Positions 8,121-18,949 are shown, counted from the stretch's first letter. The stretch is DNA of 64,000 nucleotides from Thermoleophilia bacterium (GCA_028285405.1 JANQPH010000041.1:62001-126000); one strand, 5' to 3'. Made by a program: numbers and translations. Notes: generated by a model not told the origin, from the letters alone.

Positions 8121-8483
8121 TCAGGCCAGGTCCGAGTGGCGGAACGGGCGCACCTCGATCGGCTTTCGAACCGCGTCGGTGACCTTCGCCGCCCAGGCGA
8201 GCGCGGCATCGAGGTCGGTGGCGTCGATGAGGTAGAAGCCGACGATGTGCTCCTTCGACTCGGCGTAGGGGCCGTCGGTCTTCAGAACCGTGCCGCTCTC
8301 GATCGCCACGACGGTCGTCTCGTCATGGCCGTGCAGGGCGCCGCCGAAGACGTATGCGCCGCTGTCGCGCATGTCGTCCTCGAGCGCGGTGACCCGCGAC
8401 ATCATCGCCTGCATGTCCTCGTCGGACATCGGGTCGGCCGGGCTGCTCGAGTCGGTGTGGACCGACAGCAGGTAGTGCGGCAC
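8121..8483 (-). CDS. YCII-related domain protein
   Basis: 120-residue protein of the YciI/DGPF superfamily, which has a ferredoxin-like fold. The hallmark segment DGPYAESKE...GFYLIDA matches the DGPF.E.KE..GG pattern. Relatives often sit beside ECF sigma factors, but none is present here. GTG 8483 is chosen because GAGGAGG lies about 5 bases upstream. Catalytic role unknown. It follows the YyaL gene after a 77-base gap that holds a hairpin. Confidence 0.85.
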   Translation of the reverse strand: MPHYLLSVHTDSSSPADPMSDEDMQAMMSRVTALEDDMRDSGAYVFGGALHGHDETTVVAIESGTVLKTDGPYAESKEHIVGFYLIDATDLDAALAWAAKVTDAVRKPIEVRPFRHSDLA

Positions 8484-8520
8484 GGTGTCCTCCTCGTTGG
8501 GGCGGGCGGTGCCCGCCGTC

Positions 8521-8545
8521 GTCCACGCGACGAACGCGCGTGGAC
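8521..8545 (-). terminator. Hairpin downstream of the YyaL-type gene
   Basis: GTCCACGCG (8521-8529) pairs with CGCGTGGAC (8537-8545), a 9-bp perfect stem with a 7-base loop, 16 bases past the stop of the upstream minus-strand gene. It has no T-tract. It is placed as a transcription terminator, by position and stem strength only. Confidence 0.5.
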
Positions 8546-8560
8546 GGAATCGACATCCGG

Positions 8561-10630
<2,070 letters not shown>

Positions 10631-10704
10631 GACAATGGCACGGACCGAACCCGGACGCACGCGGGAAGCGGACCACGGCCGGGCGACCTCGCTACGGTTG
10701 CTGC

Positions 10705-11802
10705 GTGGCCGACCCATTCCTCGCCGCCGCCGGACCCAGCCCCGCCCGTGGGACGGACGCCCGGTGGCGCCAGGTGGTCCTGCTGTCGGCCGCAACCGCG
10801 ATCAACGACGCCGAGGGTGCCCCGCTCGCGCTCGCGAGCGCGCTGCACGCGCTCGACCTGCCCCGCGAGGCCGGGGCGATCGCGGCTCGGGTCGACGACG
10901 CCGATCCGTGGGCGCATTGGTGGCGTGTGCTCGCCGCTGGTGCCGGACAGGGTGTCGCCGCGCTCGCGGACGCGCTTGCCGCCGCCCGTGAGATGGAGCT
11001 CGACGGGCCCGACGCGAGCGAGGTCGCGCGCCGGCTCGCCGACCTGGCGTCGGAGGTGTCGGCGCTCGAGCACGACGAGGACGGCGACGCGCGCTTCGCG
11101 CTCCTCGGAGTGGGCGAGGCATGGAGCGGCGACGGGCGACGGGCGCTCCTGGTCGGGCGGTCCTCGGCGTCATATCTCGTGGTGCCCCGCTGGGAGGGTG
11201 TCGCGCCGGTCCGGCTCGCGCCGAGCGACGGTCCGACCGCCGGCAATCGGGCCCACCTGCGCCTGTCGGAGGTCGTCGAGGCGATCTGTCGCGGGGAGAA
11301 CGGCTCCGGCCGGACGGTGCCCGCCGACCACCCCGAGACGCTCGGCGCCGACGACCTGGTCGGCGCGCTCCGGGCGGACCACTCGGAGCGTGACCAACGG
11401 TTGCTCGCGCTCGCCCAGGAGGTCCAGCGCGAGCGCGCCCACCTGGCGGAGGTCAAGGCGGAGCTCGAGGCCGAGCGCATCGCCCTGAACGCCGAGCGGC
11501 GAACGCGTCAGGCGCGCACGCCACCGGCGAACGGCGCACGAGCAGGCGAGATCCCGGCCCTCCCCCGCGACCGGGCCGCCGCGGCGGCCCTCCTCGGGGT
11601 GTCGGTCACGGCGTCCGCGGAGGAGGTCGAGCGGGCGTACCGGACCCAGGTCGGCAAGGCCCACCCCGACCGGGTCGAGGGCCTGCACCCGATCATCCGC
11701 GCACACGCCGAAGGGCTCACGGTCGCGCTGAACGCGGCCCGTGACCTGCTGCTCGGGAGGGCTGGGCGCCGGGCCGGGCGCGGGGCGGGCGCGACCGGCT
11801 GA
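10705..11802 (+). CDS. J-domain (DnaJ-like) protein
   Basis: 365 residues. The C-terminal 75 residues form a J domain: [19 protein letters not shown]...KAHPDRVEG, with the HPD tripeptide needed to stimulate DnaK. Before it is a charged coiled coil ([20 protein letters not shown]), and the N-terminal 220 residues match no family I recognise. No zinc-finger or Gly/Phe region is present, so this is a specialised co-chaperone and not DnaJ itself. Start GTG 10705. Confidence 0.82.
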   Translation: MADPFLAAAGPSPARGTDARWRQVVLLSAATAINDAEGAPLALASALHALDLPREAGAIAARVDDADPWAHWWRVLAAGAGQGVAALADALAAAREMELDGPDASEVARRLADLASEVSALEHDEDGDARFALLGVGEAWSGDGRRALLVGRSSASYLVVPRWEGVAPVRLAPSDGPTAGNRAHLRLSEVVEAICRGENGSGRTVPADHPETLGADDLVGALRADHSERDQRLLALAQEVQRERAHLAEVKAELEAERIALNAERRTRQARTPPANGARAGEIPALPRDRAAAAALLGVSVTASAEEVERAYRTQVGKAHPDRVEGLHPIIRAHAEGLTVALNAARDLLLGRAGRRAGRGAGATG

Positions 11803-11835
11803 CACGCCGCGGGGGAGAGCGATGCGACTCGGGCG

Positions 11836-12081
11836 CTAGTCCCAGTCGTCCTCGCCCGCCAGGTCCACGTACGCGCGCCACTCGCGCAGGACCAGCTTCA
11901 CGTCCTTCGCGGTGATCTCAGGATGGGTCGAGGCGAGCAGGTCGAGGGCGAGGCCCTCGGCGGCCGGGGCCGGAGGATCGCCGAGCTCCATCAGCACCGA
12001 CCAGACGTGCTCCTCCTCGAGGCTCGGGCGTTCGCCCTGGATGTAGGCGGCGGCCTCGGCCAGGTCCGGCTCTTCACCCAC
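11836..12081 (-). CDS. Small hypothetical protein coupled to the acyl-CoA ligase
   Basis: 81 residues from GTG 12081, acidic, mostly helical by composition, ending in GEDDWD. No family recognised. The start overlaps the end of the upstream ligase gene by 8 bases, which implies translational coupling and supports it as a real gene. The longer ORF to 12243 would lie inside the ligase gene and is not used. Confidence 0.6.
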   Translation of the reverse strand: MGEEPDLAEAAAYIQGERPSLEEEHVWSVLMELGDPPAPAAEGLALDLLASTHPEITAKDVKLVLREWRAYVDLAGEDDWD

Positions 12082-13687
12082 CCGATCGATCGTACGTGTC
12101 GGCCGTGATCCCGTGCTCGCGAAGCTCCACCTTGCGAACGCGCTCGGTGGGCGTCTTGGGCAGCGAGTCGACCACGCGCAGGAACCGCGGCACCGCGAAG
12201 TACGGCATCCGCTCGTCGAGCCAGGCCCACAGCTCCTGTGCATCCAGCTCGACCCCGTCGGCGAGCACCAGGCACACGAGGATCTCCTGCTCCGCCGAGG
12301 CGCCCTCGCTCGCCTGCACCCCGATCGCGGCGGCCTCGAGGATCCCCGGATACGAGGCGACGGTTCGCTCGACCTCCATCGACGAGACGTTCTCGCCGCG
12401 GCGCCGGATGTAGTCCTTCACCCGGTCCATGAAGTAGAGGTAGCCGTCCTCGTCCATGCGACCGAGATCGCCGGTGTGCAGCTTCAGGTTGCGGAAGTCC
12501 TCGGCGGTCTTCTCGGGCATCCCCGCGTAGGCGCGCATGACGATGTTGGGGAGCTTGGCGTCGACGACGATCTCGCCGGCCTGCCCGGCCGGCAGGGGGA
12601 GGTCGGTCCCCGGCTCGACCACCGTGACCTCGAACCCCGGCGTCGACACGCCACAGCTGCCCGGGCGCGGGCCCGCATTGGGGGGCACGTAAGTCACCAT
12701 CCCCGTCTCGGTCAGCCCGTAGCCCTCGTGGAAGCGGATTCCGAAGCGCTCCTCGAAGTCGTAATAGATGTCCTTCGGCGCCGGCATCGCCATGATCCGC
12801 CGGACGCGATGCGCTCGATCGAGCTCGCTCTCGGGCGTGTTCCAGATGAAGTAGTTGATCGCGCTCACGGTGTTGAAGACCGTCGCCTCGGCGTCGATCA
12901 CCTGACGCCAGAACCGGCTCGAGGAGTAGCGCTCGACGAACGCGAGGCGGGCGCCCGCGATCATCGCCGGGTACGTCGCCAGCACCTGGGCGTTCGAGTG
13001 GAAGAGCGGCAGGCACGAGAAGACCGTGTCCGACTCCTCGAGACCGACGACCTCGATGTAGGTGCGCCCCGAGAAGTAGTCCGAGGCGTGCTGCTTGATC
13101 GCCCCCTTGCTGCGGCCGGTGGTGCCGGACGTGAACATGATCCGCGCGTCGTCGACCCATGTCACGTCGACCTCGGGATCGATGGCCGGTGCCTCCAGCA
13201 GCGCGTCGAGCGGCTCGCTCCCGGGCGGGGCCGGCGGCGCGTCCTGGCCCGAGCGCCAGACGATCACGTGCTCCAGATGGGGCAGCTCGCCGCGCACGGC
13301 CTCCAGAAGCTCGATGTGCGTGTCGGCGATGACCAGGAAGCGGCTCCTCGGCAGGTTGATGACCCACGAGAGGAAGTCGCCGCGATAGGCGGTGTTGATC
13401 GGGCTCTGGACCCCGCCGGCGCGCTGGATCCCGAACCAGAGCGGAAAGTAGTCCGAGCAGTTCGGAAGCAGCGTCGAGACGGCTTCACCAGGCTGGAGCC
13501 CACGCTCGACGAGTGCGTTGGCGACACGCGACGTGCGCTCGTCGACGAGCCCGTAGCTCTGCCACTCCTCGTCACCGAAGCGGAGGAACTGGCGATCGGG
13601 GCTCGCCTCCGCGCGTGCGCGAAGCAACCTCGGGAGGACCCAGCCGGTCGGATCCTCGCGGGTGTACCAGTCGCTCCAGTCAGCCAT
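12074..13687 (-). CDS. AMP-dependent acyl-CoA synthetase/ligase (CaiC-like)
   Basis: Activates a carboxylic acid as acyl-AMP and transfers it to CoA. 537 residues. ANL-superfamily motifs are in order: MFTSGTTGRSKGAI (P-loop), YGLTETG, HTGDLGRMDEDGYLYF.DR.KD.I.RRGENVSS.EVE, and a C-terminal PKTPTERVRK with the catalytic Lys region. The overall pattern resembles crotonobetaine/carnitine or long-chain acyl-CoA ligases; the substrate is undetermined. ATG 13687 is chosen (MADWSDW). The upstream region is shared with the divergent sugar transporter. Confidence 0.9.
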   Translation of the reverse strand: MADWSDWYTREDPTGWVLPRLLRARAEASPDRQFLRFGDEEWQSYGLVDERTSRVANALVERGLQPGEAVSTLLPNCSDYFPLWFGIQRAGGVQSPINTAYRGDFLSWVINLPRSRFLVIADTHIELLEAVRGELPHLEHVIVWRSGQDAPPAPPGSEPLDALLEAPAIDPEVDVTWVDDARIMFTSGTTGRSKGAIKQHASDYFSGRTYIEVVGLEESDTVFSCLPLFHSNAQVLATYPAMIAGARLAFVERYSSSRFWRQVIDAEATVFNTVSAINYFIWNTPESELDRAHRVRRIMAMPAPKDIYYDFEERFGIRFHEGYGLTETGMVTYVPPNAGPRPGSCGVSTPGFEVTVVEPGTDLPLPAGQAGEIVVDAKLPNIVMRAYAGMPEKTAEDFRNLKLHTGDLGRMDEDGYLYFMDRVKDYIRRRGENVSSMEVERTVASYPGILEAAAIGVQASEGASAEQEILVCLVLADGVELDAQELWAWLDERMPYFAVPRFLRVVDSLPKTPTERVRKVELREHGITADTYDRSGG

Positions 13688-13758
13688 CCGGGCGGGTAGC
13701 CTACGCGGCACGGCTGCGACGAGCGCCCATCCGGGCGGCCTGCGGCCCGGGGGTGGCG

Positions 13759-15186
13759 ATGGCCGAGGGCGAGGAGCAGGCGGACACGGCAGCGGAGGCC
13801 ACCGCCCCGACCGAGCGACAGCGCTCGGGTGCGGTGACCCGCGTCGCCATCCTGGCGGCAATCGGGGGCCTGCTCTTCGGCTACGACACCGGGGTCATCA
13901 GCGGCGCCGCCGAGATGATCGAGGACAGGTTCGGCCTCAGCGACCTCGGCTTCGAGATCGTCGTCTCGGCGGTCCTCGTCGGTGCGACGATCGGCGCGGC
14001 AAGCGCGGGAGCGGTGGCGCGCAGGGTCGGGCGCCGGCCGACGATCCTCCTGGCCTCGGTCCTGTTCCTGCTCGGCGCGATCGGGTCCGCGTTCGCCCCC
14101 CACGTCTCGGTCCTGATCATCTCCCGCGTGATCGTGGGTCTCGGTGTCGGCCTCGTCTCGGTTGCCGTGATCATGTACATCTCGGAGACCGCGCCCCCGA
14201 GCCGACGCGGCGCCCTGGTCTCGCTCTACCAGTTCGCGATCACCGTGGGCATCTTCGTCGCGACGCTCGTCGACGAGGCCTTCGTCGACGTGACCGGAGG
14301 GTGGCGCTGGGAGCTCGGGATCGCGAGTGTCGCGGCGGTCGTGCTCTTCATCGGCATGGCGCAGGCACCGGAGAGCCCGCGCTACCTGATCGCCAAGGGC
14401 AAGTTGGCCGCCGGCCGGCGGGTGCTCTCGACCCTCATCCCTCCCGAGGAGGTCGACGAGACGATCGCCGACCTCCAGCGCCAGCTCGCACGCGCGAAGG
14501 AGGTGAACTGGCGCGAGATCTTCTCGCCGGCGGTGCGCGGCGTGCTGCTGATCGGTGCGGTGCTCGCCGCCGTGCAGCAGTTCACCGGGATCAACACGAT
14601 CATCTACTACGACGTGACGATCTTCGCGCGGGCCGGCTTCGACTCGAACGCCGACGCGGTCGCCGCCTCGATCATCGTGGGCTTCGTGAACATGGCCGCG
14701 ACCGTGATCGCCATCAGGTACGTCGACCGGCTCGGGCGCAAGCCGCTCCTGGTCGCCGGCCTGGTCGGCATGACGACCGGCCTCGTGATGCTCGGGATCG
14801 CCTTCTTCTTCGAGGGCACGGCCAGTGCCACCGTCAGCCTCATCGCGATGCTCGTCTACATCGCGAGCTTCGCGGCGAGTCTCGGTCCGGTCGTCTGGGT
14901 GCTGATCGGCGAGATCTACCCGCAGCGCGTCCGCGAGCCGGCGATGAGCTTCGCCGTGATGGTGAACTGGATCTCGAACTTCGTCGTCGCGCTGACCTTC
15001 CTCAGCCTGCTCGACGCGCTCGGATCCTCGGTCACGTTCTTCCTCTACGCGGCCATCGCGGTCCTCTCGATCATCTTCGTCGTCACGAAGGTCCCGGAGA
15101 CCAAGGGGCGCTCGCTGGAGGAGATCGCGGACGAGACCGGTGCCGCGCTGGAGGCGATGGAGTTCGAGGCCTCACCGCGCCGCTGA
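13759..15186 (+). CDS. MFS sugar transporter (sugar porter family)
   Basis: 475-residue membrane carrier with 12 predicted helices that probably imports a sugar or polyol with protons. Sugar-porter signatures are GGLLFGYDTGVISGA in helix 1, RRVGRRP, PESPRYL after helix 6, QQFTGINTIIYY in helix 7, DRLGRKPLL, and PETKGRSLEE at the end. ATG 13759 is used; GTG 13753 two codons earlier is an equal alternative. No sugar kinase or regulator is adjacent, so the substrate is open. Confidence 0.92.
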   Translation: MAEGEEQADTAAEATAPTERQRSGAVTRVAILAAIGGLLFGYDTGVISGAAEMIEDRFGLSDLGFEIVVSAVLVGATIGAASAGAVARRVGRRPTILLASVLFLLGAIGSAFAPHVSVLIISRVIVGLGVGLVSVAVIMYISETAPPSRRGALVSLYQFAITVGIFVATLVDEAFVDVTGGWRWELGIASVAAVVLFIGMAQAPESPRYLIAKGKLAAGRRVLSTLIPPEEVDETIADLQRQLARAKEVNWREIFSPAVRGVLLIGAVLAAVQQFTGINTIIYYDVTIFARAGFDSNADAVAASIIVGFVNMAATVIAIRYVDRLGRKPLLVAGLVGMTTGLVMLGIAFFFEGTASATVSLIAMLVYIASFAASLGPVVWVLIGEIYPQRVREPAMSFAVMVNWISNFVVALTFLSLLDALGSSVTFFLYAAIAVLSIIFVVTKVPETKGRSLEEIADETGAALEAMEFEASPRR

Positions 15187-15198
15187 TCGGAACGTGAG

Positions 15199-15244
15199 GG
15201 GCCTCAGATCGCCCGCCGTGTGGGGGCGAGGCCCTGTGGTACCC
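15199..15244 (+). terminator. Possible terminator after the sugar porter
   Basis: GGGCCTC (15199-15205) pairs with GAGGCCC (15238-15244) around a 32-base loop that itself has GCCC/GGGC pairing. It lies 13 bases after the stop and has no T-tract. This is a position-based call only. Confidence 0.3.
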
Positions 15245-15279
15245 TCGGCTCGCCGTCGTGCCAGGCGCGGCGGAGCTCC

Positions 15280-15313
15280 CCGAGTCGGCCCTTCTGGCGA
15301 GGCTCCGACTCGG
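15280..15313 (+). promoter_or_regulatory. Leader hairpin before tRNA-Trp
   Basis: CCGAGTCGG (15280-15288) and CCGACTCGG (15305-15313) form a 9-bp perfect stem with a 16-base loop, ending 10 bases before the tRNA-Trp 5' end. It could be a processing signal or attenuator for the tRNA-Trp-secE-nusG transcript. Confidence 0.4.
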
Positions 15314-15323
15314 CGAACAGCGA

Positions 15324-15396
15324 AGGGCCGTAGCTCAATTGGTAGAGCACCGGTCTCCAAAACCGGGGGTTGGGGGTTCGAGTCCCTCCGGCCCTG
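15324..15396 (+). tRNA. tRNA-Trp (anticodon CCA)
   Basis: A 73-base cloverleaf. Acceptor AGGGCCG pairs with CGGCCCT, followed by discriminator G, which is correct for Trp. The D arm is GCTC/GAGC. The anticodon stem CCGGT/ACCGG holds loop CTCCAAA (anticodon CCA). The T arm has GGGTTCGAGTCCC. No encoded CCA. It sits 18 bases before secE, the common trnW-secE-nusG arrangement. Confidence 0.96.
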
Positions 15397-15414
15397 TCAC
15401 GATCGGAATCGACG

Positions 15415-15789
15415 ATGGCACGGGCGCGAGCCGCCAAAGGCGAGGGAGGGGACTCCGGCGACGGCAAGTCCGGCGGCAGCAAGTCGACCCCTGCTCGCGC
15501 GAGCGCGGGGGCGCGAAGCCGCAAGCGTCGCCAGAGCGGCCCGCCTTCACCGCGGCCACAGCAGAAGCGCCGAGTCGAGAAGTCCGGAACCGTCACCAAG
15601 GACGTCCAGCGCAACAAGACCTCCCGCTTCATCCAGGAAGTCATCGCGGAGCTTCGGAAGGTCAGCTGGCCCGATCGACAGACCCTGCTGCAGTCGACTG
15701 CTGTCGTGCTCGTCGTCGTTGCGATCGTGTCGGCCTACCTGGCCGTGCTCGACAACATCTTCGAGCGAGCCGTCGACGCGATCTTCTAG
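15415..15789 (+). CDS. secE: Protein translocase subunit SecE with long basic N-terminus
   Basis: Essential small subunit of the SecYEG channel, 124 residues. The last 60 match SecE: FIQEVIAELRKVSWPDRQTLLQST followed by one membrane helix (VVLVVVAIVSAYLAVLD). The first ~65 residues are a Lys/Arg/Ser/Gly/Pro-rich low-complexity extension, much longer than in minimal single-helix SecE proteins. ATG 15415 is the only start after the tRNA that keeps the tRNA outside the gene. It is followed by nusG after 43 bases. Confidence 0.9.
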   Translation: MARARAAKGEGGDSGDGKSGGSKSTPARASAGARSRKRRQSGPPSPRPQQKRRVEKSGTVTKDVQRNKTSRFIQEVIAELRKVSWPDRQTLLQSTAVVLVVVAIVSAYLAVLDNIFERAVDAIF

Positions 15790-15832
15790 CCAGACCCTGG
15801 ACCCCGAGGGACGACGAGGACGGTACTGACGC

Positions 15833-16363
15833 GTGTTCCGCTGGTATGTGATCAACACCTACTCTGGCCACGAGAAGAAGGTGAAGGCCAACCTCGAGCA
15901 TCGGCTCGAGTCGATGGGTCAGGCTGACCGCGTGCGCGAGGTCGTGATCCCGACCGAGCAGGTCGTCGAGACCAAGGACGGCCAGAAGGTGCCGACCGAG
16001 AAGCGCACCCTTCCCGGCTACGTGCTGGTCAACATGGACATGACCCCCGACGCGCTCTACCTGGTGCGCAACACCCCGGGCGTGACGGGCTTCGTGGGGG
16101 GCAGCCGCGACAGCGACCCCGTGCCGCTCAGCCAGCCCGAGGTGGATCGCCTGATGAAGAAGGCGACTGAGGCCCGTCCGCGGGTGCGCGCCGAGTTCAG
16201 CCCCGGCGAGCAGGTCAAGGTCATCTCCGGACCGCTGTCGGACTTCACGGGCGAGATCGCCGAGATCAACGCCGAGGCCGGCCGCCTCAAGGTGCTCGTC
16301 AGCATCTTCGGCCGCGAGACCCCGGCCGAGCTCTCCTTCGACCAGGTCAAGAAGCTGTCCTAG
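15833..16363 (+). CDS. nusG: Transcription termination/antitermination factor NusG
   Basis: Binds RNA polymerase and couples transcription to Rho or to ribosomes. 176 residues from GTG 15833. The NGN domain starts WYVINTYSGHEKKVKANLE and contains LPGYVLV and NTPGVTGFVGG. The C-terminal KOW domain has FSPGEQVKVISGPLSDFTGEI, typical of the family. The TAG stop overlaps the first base of repeat module C, so the repeat element starts exactly at the gene end. Confidence 0.96.
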   Translation: MFRWYVINTYSGHEKKVKANLEHRLESMGQADRVREVVIPTEQVVETKDGQKVPTEKRTLPGYVLVNMDMTPDALYLVRNTPGVTGFVGGSRDSDPVPLSQPEVDRLMKKATEARPRVRAEFSPGEQVKVISGPLSDFTGEIAEINAEAGRLKVLVSIFGRETPAELSFDQVKKLS

Positions 16364-16539
16364 GCAAGGAGTCGCTGATCCGGCCCTTCGGGTGCACGAG
16401 CGCAGCTCGTGACACCTCTTGTTCCGGATCTGTCGCCCAACCGGACGGTCGGGGTCATCCGGACCCCGCTGCGTCCTCTCGCCGAACACCTGCGACCGAG
16501 CCATGCAGGGCATCGCTCGTTCTCGGGCTCGGCTCACAG
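16363..16539 (+). repeat. Mosaic intergenic repeat locus I (modules C-A)
   Basis: Module C (16363-16431) starts GGCAAGGAG. Its closing stem is GATCCGG (16377-16383) with CCGGATC (16424-16430), and it holds an inner hairpin CACGAGC (16395-16401)/GCTCGTG (16405-16411). Module A (16435-16539) has hairpin CGGGGTC (16450-16456)/GACCCCG (16462-16468) and a shorter ATGC-AGG-GCAT hairpin. Module A matches the copy at 24711-24815 at all but about six of 105 positions. The rest of the nusG-rplK gap (16540-16616) probably carries the rplK promoter; only a TATCTT box near 16569 was noted. Confidence 0.85.
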
Positions 16540-16616
16540 GGAATTCTGCAGTGACTTGCGCGATGAGCTATCTTCCGCGGTCGCGCCAAATTCCGACCGC
16601 ATGGTGATTCGCTCGT

Positions 16617-17042
16617 ATGGCCAAGCAAGTTCTTCAGCTCGTCAAGCTCCAGATCCCGGCCGGGCAGGCATCGCCCGCGCCGCCCGTCGGCCCTGCGCTG
16701 GGTGGCGTCGGGATCAACATCATGGAGTTCTGCAAGGCCTTCAACGCGCAGACCCAGGCGGGCGCCGGCGTCGTCACGCCGGTCGTCGTCACGGTCTACG
16801 AGGACCGCACGTTCGACTTCGTCACCAAGACCCCGCCCGCGGCGGTGCTCATCCGGCAGGCGCTCGGGATCGACAAGGGCTCGGCTGAGCCCCACAAGGA
16901 GAAGGTCGCCGAGCTGACCAAGGCGCAGCTGCGCCAGATCGCCGAGACCAAGCTTCCCGACCTGAACGCGAACGACGTCGACTCGGCGATGAAGGTGATC
17001 GCGGGCACGGCGCGCAGCATGGGCGTCACGGTGGAGGCCTGA
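16617..17042 (+). CDS. rplK: 50S ribosomal protein L11
   Basis: 141-residue L11, part of the GTPase-associated centre with L10/L12. The N-terminal domain has [18 protein letters not shown]; the C-terminal rRNA-binding domain has F.TKTPPA..L. ATG 16617. It follows a repeat element and a 77-base gap, not a direct nusG junction. One base separates its stop from the rplA start. Confidence 0.97.
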   Translation: MAKQVLQLVKLQIPAGQASPAPPVGPALGGVGINIMEFCKAFNAQTQAGAGVVTPVVVTVYEDRTFDFVTKTPPAAVLIRQALGIDKGSAEPHKEKVAELTKAQLRQIAETKLPDLNANDVDSAMKVIAGTARSMGVTVEA

Positions 17043-17043
17043 G

Positions 17044-17763
17044 GTGGGCAAGCGCGGCAAGCGATACGAGGCGGCCAAGGCCGCGATCGACCCGGAGCGG
17101 GCGTACCACCCCGCGGACGCGGTCCGGATGGTCATCGAGCCCGAGCTGTCGAAGTTCGACGCGACGATCGAGCTGCACATGCGTCTGGGCGTGAACGTCC
17201 GTCACGCCGATCAGCAGCTGCGCGGCACGATCAGCCTTCCCCACGGCACCGGCGGCAGCGTCACGGTCGCGGTCTTCGCCCAGGGCGAGAAGGCTCGCGA
17301 GGCGGAGGAGGCCGGGGCCGAGGCCGTTGGAGCGGACGACCTGGCCAAGCGCGTCGAGGAGGGGTGGACCGACTTCGACGTCGCCATCGCGACCCCCGAC
17401 ATGATGGCGACCGTCGGTCGCCTCGGGCGGATCCTCGGGCCCGCGGGCAAGATGCCGAACCCCAAGAGCGGGACGGTCACGATGGATGTCGCCAGGGCCG
17501 TCGAGGACATCAAGTCCGGAAAGATCGAGTACCGCACCGACCGCGCGGGGATCATCCACATCGCGATCGGGAAGCGCTCGTTCGAGGCGGACCAGCTGCT
17601 CGACAACTACGCGGCGGTCCTCGAGGAGATCGTTCGCGCCAAGCCGGCGGCGGCGAAGGGCAAGTACCTTCGCTCGATCACCGTGGCCCAGACCCAGGGG
17701 CCCGGCGTTCCGATCGACACCGCGGTGATGGCAGAGCAGATCAGGGAGGCTGCGGCCGCCTAG
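17044..17763 (+). CDS. rplA: 50S ribosomal protein L1
   Basis: 239-residue L1, which forms the mobile stalk at the E site and in many bacteria represses its own operon. Family segments seen are KRGKRYEAA, RLGVNVRHADQQLRGT, LPHGTG, GRLGRILGPAGKMPNPKSGTV and IEYRTDRAGI.H..IG. GTG 17044, one base after the rplK stop. Confidence 0.97.
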   Translation: MGKRGKRYEAAKAAIDPERAYHPADAVRMVIEPELSKFDATIELHMRLGVNVRHADQQLRGTISLPHGTGGSVTVAVFAQGEKAREAEEAGAEAVGADDLAKRVEEGWTDFDVAIATPDMMATVGRLGRILGPAGKMPNPKSGTVTMDVARAVEDIKSGKIEYRTDRAGIIHIAIGKRSFEADQLLDNYAAVLEEIVRAKPAAAKGKYLRSITVAQTQGPGVPIDTAVMAEQIREAAAA

Positions 17764-17932
17764 CGACCGACCCACTCGACCGACCGAAGACTCACGGGGG
17801 CGACGTCCGTCGCCCGAAACGGCCCAGGGGCCACCCGTGTGAGGTTGGGCAAGGACGGATCGCGCATCTTCGATGCGTGCGACGTGCCGCCCACCTCGAA
17901 CCGGGCAGGCACCGCGCATTGGAGGTGAAACG
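17764..17932 (+). promoter_or_regulatory. rplJ leader with hairpins (candidate L10 leader)
   Basis: The 169-base gap between rplA and rplJ is where an L10-binding autoregulatory leader is expected. Visible stems: GGGCGAC (17798-17804)/GTCGCCC (17809-17815); GGCC/GGCC at 17821-17832; and an 8-bp stem at 17861-17879 with loop TTC and one G-T pair. A GGAGG at 17921-17925 is the rplJ ribosome binding site. I infer the regulatory role from position and structure; a covariance-model match was not tested. Confidence 0.55.
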
Positions 17933-18490
17933 CTGAAGCAGGACGAGAAAGCCAAAGTCGTCGCCGAGCTCGCGGAGCGAATCGGCGCGACCGACACCCT
18001 GATCGCCGCCGACTACCGCGGCCTCACGGTGAAGGAGATGGCAGACCTGCGCGCCTCCGTGCGCGAGCACGCCCGCGTCACGGTCGTGAAGAACACGCTT
18101 GCGCGACGGGCGGCCGACGAGGCCGGGCGGGAGGAGCTGTTGCCCCTCCTGGACGGCCCGACCGCGCTCGTCTGGATCGAGGGAGACCCGGCGCTCGCCG
18201 CCAAGGCCCTGACGTCCTTCGCCGGCGAGCACGACGAGCGACCCGCGCTGAAGGGCGGGCTGCTCGAGGGCGAGGCCCTTCCCCCCGCCAAGATCGTGGA
18301 GCTCACCAAGCTCCCGTCGCGCGATGTGCTCGTCGGCAAGCTCGTCGGCGCCATCGCGTCGCCGATCCACGGTCTCGCCGGCGTCGGCGCACCGCTCCAG
18401 CAGTTCGCGAGCGCGATGGGCAACCTCAACTCCGGCCTTGCCCGGTCGCTCGAGGCCTACCGCCAGCAGCGCGTGGCGGCGGGCGAGTAA
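17933..18490 (+). CDS. rplJ: 50S ribosomal protein L10, probable CTG start
   Basis: 185-residue L10, anchoring L7/L12 dimers to the ribosome. The sequence begins [16 protein letters not shown] and contains DYRGLTV..M..LR..VRE and [10 protein letters not shown], which are family features. The frame has no ATG, GTG or TTG near the expected N-terminus. CTG 17933 lies 7 bases after a perfect GGAGG and gives a normal-length protein. An in-frame ATG at 17873 would place 20 unlikely residues over the leader hairpin at 17861-17879. CTG is therefore preferred. Confidence 0.9.
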   Translation: MKQDEKAKVVAELAERIGATDTLIAADYRGLTVKEMADLRASVREHARVTVVKNTLARRAADEAGREELLPLLDGPTALVWIEGDPALAAKALTSFAGEHDERPALKGGLLEGEALPPAKIVELTKLPSRDVLVGKLVGAIASPIHGLAGVGAPLQQFASAMGNLNSGLARSLEAYRQQRVAAGE

Positions 18491-18536
18491 CACGACTTCG
18501 CTTCAACCCGGACCAACACAGGAGGAACGAACCCAA

Positions 18537-18935
18537 ATGGCGATGACGACGGAAGAGTGGATCGAGGAGCTGCAGTCCGTTTCGGTGCTCGAGCTCTCGG
18601 ACCGCATCAAGGCCCTCGAGGAGGCGTTTGGTGTCACGGCTGCGGCCGCCGCCCCGGTGGCTGCCGTCGCGGCAGCGCCCGGCGCGGCTCCGGCCGACGG
18701 TGGTGCCTCAGCCGAGGAGGAGCAGACCGAGTTCACGGTCAAGCTCGAGTCCGCGGGTGACAAGAAGATCCAGGTGATCAAGGTCGTCCGTTCGGTGACC
18801 GGTCTCGGCCTCAAGGAGGCCAAGGAGCTGGTCGACGGCGCCCCCAGCGACGTCAAGGAGGGTGTCGCCAAGGAGGAGGCCGAGCAGATCAAGACCCAGC
18901 TGGAGGAGGCTGGGGGCGAGGTCTCGCTGGCGTAG
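18537..18935 (+). CDS. rplL: 50S ribosomal protein L7/L12
   Basis: 132-residue stalk protein that recruits translational GTPases. The N-terminal dimerisation helix contains [18 protein letters not shown]-like sequence. An Ala/Pro-rich hinge follows, then the C-terminal domain with [17 protein letters not shown]...[18 protein letters not shown] 18537 has AGGAGG 7 bases upstream. A strong hairpin follows, then a repeat locus; rpoB is not downstream. Confidence 0.97.
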   Translation: MAMTTEEWIEELQSVSVLELSDRIKALEEAFGVTAAAAAPVAAVAAAPGAAPADGGASAEEEQTEFTVKLESAGDKKIQVIKVVRSVTGLGLKEAKELVDGAPSDVKEGVAKEEAEQIKTQLEEAGGEVSLA

Positions 18936-18949
18936 TGAGCTGACCCCGA

